Source of the DNA: Promethearchaeota archaeon
Lineage (GTDB): Archaea; Asgardarchaeota; Lokiarchaeia; Sigynarchaeales; SOKP01
Length of the DNA stretch: 10,645 bases
Direction: 5' to 3'
Assembly (NCBI GenBank): GCA_019057975.1
Contig: JAHLWJ010000148.1
Span: forward strand, 1-10,645
Both the position numbers and the translations under genes were made by a program. Shown piece after piece: positions 7,226-10,645 of this stretch; position 1 is the first letter of the stretch; each line of letters begins with the position of its first letter. Below the pieces are notes generated by a model, which did not search any database, had not been told where the DNA came from, and worked only from the letters and a program-made list of their open reading frames with translations.

Positions 7226-7597
7226 TTATTTTTTGATGATGTTCAATAATTCTTCTATATCTAAAACATTATCTCTGGTAGTCTCCGCATTAACCTTAAT
7301 ATTTTTAAAAATTAGTTGTTCATTAGAAATTCCTGTGATTTGATTTGCCCAAATAGATACAGGCATCAAGATTGTACCAATTGGAACATCTTTGTTTTGT
7401 TTTACTTTTATAATTACTTTTCCATACTCATTTGATAATTTTAAATTCAGACTTGTAGTTAAGCTAAGTTTCCCGAAATCTTCAGGATTTATTATTCCAA
7501 TTGCTAGATTTTCTTTTAAAGAATTTTCATCCCCAAAGGAGTATTCTTTTAGTTGATCATAGTCAACCATCCTTACAGTATTTGCTAACATTTCCAT
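7226..7597 (-). CDS. FwdD-like molybdopterin-dinucleotide-binding subunit
   Basis: A 123-residue protein matching the small FwdD/FmdD subunit, equivalent to the C-terminal pterin-dinucleotide-binding barrel of formate dehydrogenases. With FwdB it encloses the bis-pterin W/Mo cofactor. Seen here are the start MEMLANTVRMVD (canonical LNTGRTID), the IINPEDFGKLSL segment (canonical DPED/LG), SNEYGKVIIKVK (canonical T-YG-V-VK), and LMPVSIWANQIT (canonical MPMGPWAN). Changes at signature places are NTGR to NTVR, MGPWAN to VSIWAN, and no recognisable TG-P-FKG segment, which is replaced by SNEQLIFKNI. It follows the FwdB-like gene by 13 bases and has the best Shine-Dalgarno sequence of the window. 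The position between B and A matches fwd operons and makes the call firmer than the sequence alone. Confidence 0.8.
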   Translation of the reverse strand: MEMLANTVRMVDYDQLKEYSFGDENSLKENLAIGIINPEDFGKLSLTTSLNLKLSNEYGKVIIKVKQNKDVPIGTILMPVSIWANQITGISNEQLIFKNIKVNAETTRDNVLDIEELLNIIKK

Positions 7598-7603
7598 ATT
7601 TCT

Positions 7604-7612
7604 AACCTCCTT
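7604..7612 (-). promoter_or_regulatory. Strong Shine-Dalgarno sequence of the FwdD-like gene
   Basis: On the minus strand this reads AAGGAGGTT, 6 bases before the ATG at 7597. It overlaps the TAA stop (7611-7613) of the preceding FwdB-like gene, an arrangement that favours tight coupling of the two subunits and fixes the FwdD-like start. Confidence 0.85.
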
Positions 7613-8915
7613 AAATTGAGTTTAGTTTACTAATTAATTTAGATAGAAGTTCCTCGTCTGAAATTATATTATTTGGTGGATTTACTATTTTTTGCAATTC
7701 TATTGGTACATGGTCTAACCGATAAGCTAATCCTTCACATTCAATTCCCGTGAGAGCAGAGGGTAAAATAACATCTGCTACGTTGAAGGTTGCTGACTTC
7801 TTATTATCAATAAGAATTAATGGTTTTGACATTAATGCTTTACTCAGTTTCCACGGTAAGTGTGAAATTGGATCAGTTCCAACAATTATGGAGCAATTAA
7901 AATCTTCTTTATTAAGTTTAGATATTATTGTCTCTGATGTTTCGACCAGATTATTATCAAAAAATTGTAAACTATGGTTTTTACCAAATAATGATAAAGC
8001 AACTTGGTCAAAACCTGCCATATTATAATGACCTCCTAACATCATGATTGACATACGACCTTTTTGTTGTTTAATATTTATCATATGCACTAGATCAAGT
8101 AACTCATGAACTACATTGACATTTGTCTGCGAACTTAATATTCCTTGACCAATAAAAATTACAGCATTCTCAGCATTAGTTAGTTGAATCAACAACCTCT
8201 TTAAATCATCTTGATCGATACCTGCAACACCATCTGCAGGGAAACCAGCTGGAGTACAACACTCTTCCTTTAGAACCCGAATTAAATCAATATCTTTCCC
8301 TGAATCTATCTTTAGCGAAAGATCTCGCACACCCATGACCCCGAATGATGCTGTTTTAACAGGGTCTATAATAATAAGTGTTTTAATTTCACGCCCTGTC
8401 ATTCTAAATTTACCACGTGAAAAAAGGATTTTATTCAATAATCGAGGTATTGATTCTGCAGCATTAGCACCCCATAATATCAATAAATCTGTTTTATTAA
8501 TTACCTCTGAAATTGTGGCTAATGTTAATCCCATTTCTTTGGCAGTATTAAGAACTTTACCTTGGCAAATTACTGAATTAGAATCTATAAATCCATTTAT
8601 AGATTTTGCCAATTCAATTCCTTTTAATTGGGCTTGACAACTAACAGTAGAAAAACCATATAATAATGGTTTAGATGATTCTTTCAGGATCTCAATAGAT
8701 CTTTCCAATGCAGTATCAAGCGAAACTTTTTTTAATTCACCTTTATCGCGTACAAGCGGGGATAATATTCTATTTTTACCAGTTATTTGATCAAATTTCT
8801 CTTTACCTTTCAAGCAAGCTCCAATAACTTCATCTATATATAAACCATCACTCTTAATAATAATATCATCGCATAAAAGCGAGCATCCCGAACATATAAC
8901 ACGTTCATTTGCCAT
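7611..8915 (-). CDS. FwdB-like W/Mo bis-pterin oxidoreductase with altered active site
   Basis: A 434-residue member of the FwdB/FmdB family (molybdopterin oxidoreductase fold), normal in length. Canonical FwdB reduces CO2 to formate at a W/Mo bis-pterin centre fed by a [4Fe-4S] cluster. The cluster motif is intact (Cys8, Cys11, Cys15, Cys34; numbering from the ATG at 8915). The metal-ligand Cys is present as Cys117 in SVICQGK. The canonical motif is SVCHGP, so the His next to the ligand is Gln118 (codon CAA, 8562-8564). The canonical RGHYN motif reads GGHYN, so the Arg is Gly294 (codon GGA, 8034-8036). Both are formate-dehydrogenase-type catalytic residues as I know the family. Other family stretches are kept (ILWGANAAE, GKFRMTGRE, IIDPVKTA). 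A GTG at 8927 gives four more residues, but that GTG lies in a Shine-Dalgarno-like AAGTGA, so I prefer the ATG. It is second in the operon. Confidence 0.87.
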   Translation of the reverse strand: MANERVICSGCSLLCDDIIIKSDGLYIDEVIGACLKGKEKFDQITGKNRILSPLVRDKGELKKVSLDTALERSIEILKESSKPLLYGFSTVSCQAQLKGIELAKSINGFIDSNSVICQGKVLNTAKEMGLTLATISEVINKTDLLILWGANAAESIPRLLNKILFSRGKFRMTGREIKTLIIIDPVKTASFGVMGVRDLSLKIDSGKDIDLIRVLKEECCTPAGFPADGVAGIDQDDLKRLLIQLTNAENAVIFIGQGILSSQTNVNVVHELLDLVHMINIKQQKGRMSIMMLGGHYNMAGFDQVALSLFGKNHSLQFFDNNLVETSETIISKLNKEDFNCSIIVGTDPISHLPWKLSKALMSKPLILIDNKKSATFNVADVILPSALTGIECEGLAYRLDHVPIELQKIVNPPNNIISDEELLSKLISKLNSI

Positions 8916-8923
8916 TATTTTTT

Positions 8924-8929
8924 TCACTT
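8924..8929 (-). promoter_or_regulatory. Shine-Dalgarno sequence deciding the FwdB-like start
   Basis: On the minus strand this reads AAGTGA, 8 bases before the ATG at 8915. The alternative GTG start (8925-8927) lies inside it, so the GTG is better read as part of the ribosome-binding site. Starting at 8915 also puts the first cluster Cys at residue 8, as expected for FwdB. Confidence 0.55.
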
Positions 8930-8961
8930 ATTTTATGGAAAAATTTCTTGTAATTTAATAA

Positions 8962-9429
8962 TCAAACATAATCAATTTTTATAGCTTCTCGTGGACAGTA
9001 TGTTTCACAAACTCGGCACTCTCTTTCTCTACCTTGTGCTTCAATCCTTAGACAATATTTTATCGCTAATAATTCGCATTTACCAGCCTTTACTTGAAAT
9101 AATTGATGTTTTTCAGGTGGATAATCTGGTGCTTTGCCACTTAATGTAGGGGGACAATATCTAGCATTTACAGGACAAACTGTTACACAAATCCCGCATC
9201 CATCACATAAATCGGTATCTACATCTATTCTTAGTTCCTTCTCTATACCTTCTTCAGAACCTATAAGTTCCTTCAGTGTATCATAATTTTTTTTATATTT
9301 AGACTCTAGAAGCGGTGGGCAATCATCAATTTTCACTTTTCCCCGTAATAGATCTAACGCAAATGCCATACATGTATTTTGTGCACATTTCTTGCAGTTT
9401 GTCTTTGGTAGAAATTTATATAGCTCCAT
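8962..9429 (-). CDS. Multi-cluster [4Fe-4S] electron-transfer protein, FwdG/FwdF-like role
   Basis: A 155-residue cytoplasmic iron-sulfur protein, first gene of the Fwd-like operon. The N-terminal domain (1-40) has Cys12, Cys15, Cys20 and Cys37 in the C-x2-C-x4-C-x16-C pattern of the small Fe-S domain known from CdhE/AcsC-type and RnfB-type proteins. A ferredoxin part follows, with a full CxxCxxCxxxCP motif (Cys75, 78, 81, 85) and a second half-motif CRVCETYCP (Cys138, 141, 145). The second motif lacks the usual CxxCxxCxxxC spacing, and its fourth ligand may be Cys118 or Cys126. A long linker (86-137) separates the two. Up to three clusters are plausible. It probably passes electrons to the FwdB-like cluster. 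It starts at ATG 9427-9429; an AGGTG sequence lies about 30 bases upstream, too far to be a normal ribosome-binding site, and an in-frame stop excludes an earlier start. The gene ends 46 bases before the FwdB-like ATG. Confidence 0.8.
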   Translation of the reverse strand: MELYKFLPKTNCKKCAQNTCMAFALDLLRGKVKIDDCPPLLESKYKKNYDTLKELIGSEEGIEKELRIDVDTDLCDGCGICVTVCPVNARYCPPTLSGKAPDYPPEKHQLFQVKAGKCELLAIKYCLRIEAQGRERECRVCETYCPREAIKIDYV

Positions 9430-9652
9430 GAAATTAGAAACTGGAATTTGGTAACACCTTCAAATCTTTTTTTCCTCTTTTCAGTTATGAATAATATTTA
9501 AAATTATTAATTTCTTTAGTTTATATGAAATAAATTCTTCTATAATGAGAATAGAATTATAAGCGAAACAACGAAATAATTCATAAATAATTATCGAAAA
9601 AAATAAAACAGCTTCTTATTTTCATATCATAAAGAAAGAGTGATTCAAGAAT
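9430..9652. promoter_or_regulatory. Divergent promoter region of the Fwd-like operon and mrp
   Basis: A 223-base AT-rich spacer between outward-facing genes. Minus-strand candidate: a palindromic AATAAT-7-ATTATT (9490-9508) whose centre reads TTTAAA(T), about 70 bases before the Fe-S gene. Plus-strand candidates: TTTATATG at 9520-9527, and the AT-rich stretch at 9580-9594 within an inverted repeat ATAATT-7-AATTAT (9576-9594). GAGTGATT at 9638-9645, 7 bases before the mrp ATG, is a partial Shine-Dalgarno sequence. Inverted repeats are common by chance in such AT-rich DNA, so operator function is only possible. Confidence 0.4.
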
Positions 9653-10504
9653 ATGTCTGAAGAAGAGATTCCAGAGATCAATTTAAAAGAAATGATGGTG
9701 GATGAGAGAGAGAAGAACATAAAAACAAATATGGAAAAAATCAAAAATAAAATCGTTATCATTTCCGGAAAAGGTGGAGTTGGTAAAACGACCGTTGCGG
9801 TTAATCTTGCTATGAGTCTAGCTAGTGTTGGATTAAGAGTAGGAATTCTTGATGTTGATATAACAGGTCCAAACGTTCTTAAAATGCTAGGTGTAGATCC
9901 TCAACTTAAACCAAGGGTTGAGGCTGATTCTAAAAAATTTTACCCTATAAATGGCCCCCTAAATATCAAAGTAATGAGTATGGCATTTTTAACTCTCACA
10001 CCTGACGATCCAATTATATGGAGAGGCCCAATGAAAATGAGCGCAGTTAGGCAGTTTTTAGGTGATGCCATTTGGGGGGAACTTGATTATTTAATATGTG
10101 ATTTACCACCAGGTACTTCTGATGAGACCCTCGATATATTACAATTAATTCCAGATGAAAATGTTGTAGTTGTTACAACTCCACAGCAAGTGGCTTTAAT
10201 GGATGCAAGAAAATCAATAAAAATGTCAATGGTAATGAAAAGAAAAATTCTTGGGATTATTGAAAACCATTCAGGTTTTAATTGTCCTCATTGTGGTGAA
10301 TATATCGATTTATACCCTCCAGGTGGGGCGGAAAAAGCAGCTACTGACTTTAATATTGAATTATTAGGGAAAATTCCTTTTGAAGTTGAAATAAGTCAAC
10401 AAGGAGATCAAGGATTACCATTCGTTTTGAAGTATCCTGATAATAAAGCTACAAAGGCATTTAAAGCTATTGTAAATAAAGTGAGAGAGATTTTAGAGAA
10501 GTAA
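9653..10504 (+). CDS. mrp: Mrp/Nbp35-family iron-sulfur cluster carrier ATPase
   Basis: A 283-residue P-loop ATPase of the Mrp/Nbp35/ApbC family, which binds a [4Fe-4S] cluster at a dimer interface and delivers it to apo-proteins in the cytoplasm. The deviant Walker A GKGGVGKTT lies at residues 39-47 (Lys40 and Lys45). DVDITGPN (67-74) and DLPPGTSDE (150-157 region) are Mrp signatures, and the cluster-binding CPHC is at 211-214. The first 30 residues are charged and lack the Cys-rich N-terminal motif of eukaryotic Nbp35 and the MIP18 domain fused in some bacterial Mrp proteins; this short form is normal in archaea. It is divergent from the Fe-S-rich Fwd-like operon, which may be one of its clients; that is inferred from position only. 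The family call is very secure. Confidence 0.95.
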   Translation: MSEEEIPEINLKEMMVDEREKNIKTNMEKIKNKIVIISGKGGVGKTTVAVNLAMSLASVGLRVGILDVDITGPNVLKMLGVDPQLKPRVEADSKKFYPINGPLNIKVMSMAFLTLTPDDPIIWRGPMKMSAVRQFLGDAIWGELDYLICDLPPGTSDETLDILQLIPDENVVVVTTPQQVALMDARKSIKMSMVMKRKILGIIENHSGFNCPHCGEYIDLYPPGGAEKAATDFNIELLGKIPFEVEISQQGDQGLPFVLKYPDNKATKAFKAIVNKVREILEK

Positions 10505-10518
10505 TTTTATTTATAGAA

Positions 10519-10527
10519 TTTTTTTTT
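10519..10527 (+). terminator. T-run terminator after mrp
   Basis: Nine consecutive T bases lie 15 bases after the mrp stop codon, with another T-rich stretch just before (about 10506-10513). Archaeal RNA polymerase stops at such U-tracts without needing a hairpin. The remaining bases to 10645 are AT-rich and hold no gene that I can support. Confidence 0.5.
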
Positions 10528-10645
10528 ATAAAGCTTTAATTATGGTAAGAGATTGTGTGTATTCTTTTCTCTATCTATTTCATAGATATTACATCTAATT
10601 ATAAATTAATATTTAAAAGATTTTATTAGGCAATATTTATATTAT

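Noticed and set aside
7750..8637. Two plus-strand open frames opposite the FwdB-like gene
   Set aside because: They are antisense to conserved FwdB motifs, with no independent support.

Overview
The window is strongly AT-rich and reads as archaeal, most likely from an anaerobic, uncultured lineage. An Asgard (Lokiarchaeia-like) source is my best guess, from gene content only: formylmethanofuran-dehydrogenase-type subunits, corrinoid methyl-transfer proteins, a soluble multi-PAS histidine kinase, a class III CoA-transferase and an Mrp/Nbp35 ATPase. Genes that start transcripts tend to lack a Shine-Dalgarno sequence and have TATA-like elements about 30-50 bases upstream, whereas genes inside the operon mostly have good Shine-Dalgarno sequences. 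I see no tRNA, rRNA, CRISPR array, IS element or integrase.

Layout. (1) 91-2018: a divergent pair, a B12-binding corrinoid protein (minus) and a UroD-family methyltransferase (plus), forming a methyl-transfer module whose substrate-specific partner is not in the window. (2) 2261-4117: an orphan, soluble PAS-PAS-PAS histidine kinase (plus). (3) 4128-5324: a class III (CaiB/BaiF) CoA-transferase (minus), convergent with the kinase. (4) 9429 down to 5527 (minus): a tight four-gene operon, Fe-S protein > FwdB-like > FwdD-like > FwdA-like. (5) 9653-10504: an Mrp/Nbp35 Fe-S carrier ATPase (plus), divergent from that operon. No gene lies in 1-90 or after 10504.

The most interesting part is the Fwd-like operon. 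It encodes the skeleton of tungsten/molybdenum formylmethanofuran dehydrogenase, the enzyme that reduces CO2 to formate in FwdB and condenses formate onto methanofuran in FwdA. All reading frames are intact and close to normal length. Nevertheless, the residues I know as catalytic are changed in both active sites. In FwdB the metal-ligand Cys and the [4Fe-4S] cysteines are kept, but the following His is Gln and the Arg before the GHYN motif is Gly. In FwdA the metal-binding His and Lys residues are kept, but the Asp of the canonical TTDHPN motif is Asn. The FwdD-like subunit has lost signature positions, and there is no fwdC. This looks like a remodelled paralogous complex with a different reaction, rather than ordinary methanogenesis or Wood-Ljungdahl Fwd. 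The function is unknown, and the comparison rests on motifs recalled from the family, not on a computed alignment.

Taken together, the region is one-carbon and redox metabolism (methyl-corrinoid transfer, formyl/formate-type chemistry, acyl-CoA activation) plus Fe-S assembly. Only the four-gene operon is a firm functional unit; links between the others are by proximity.
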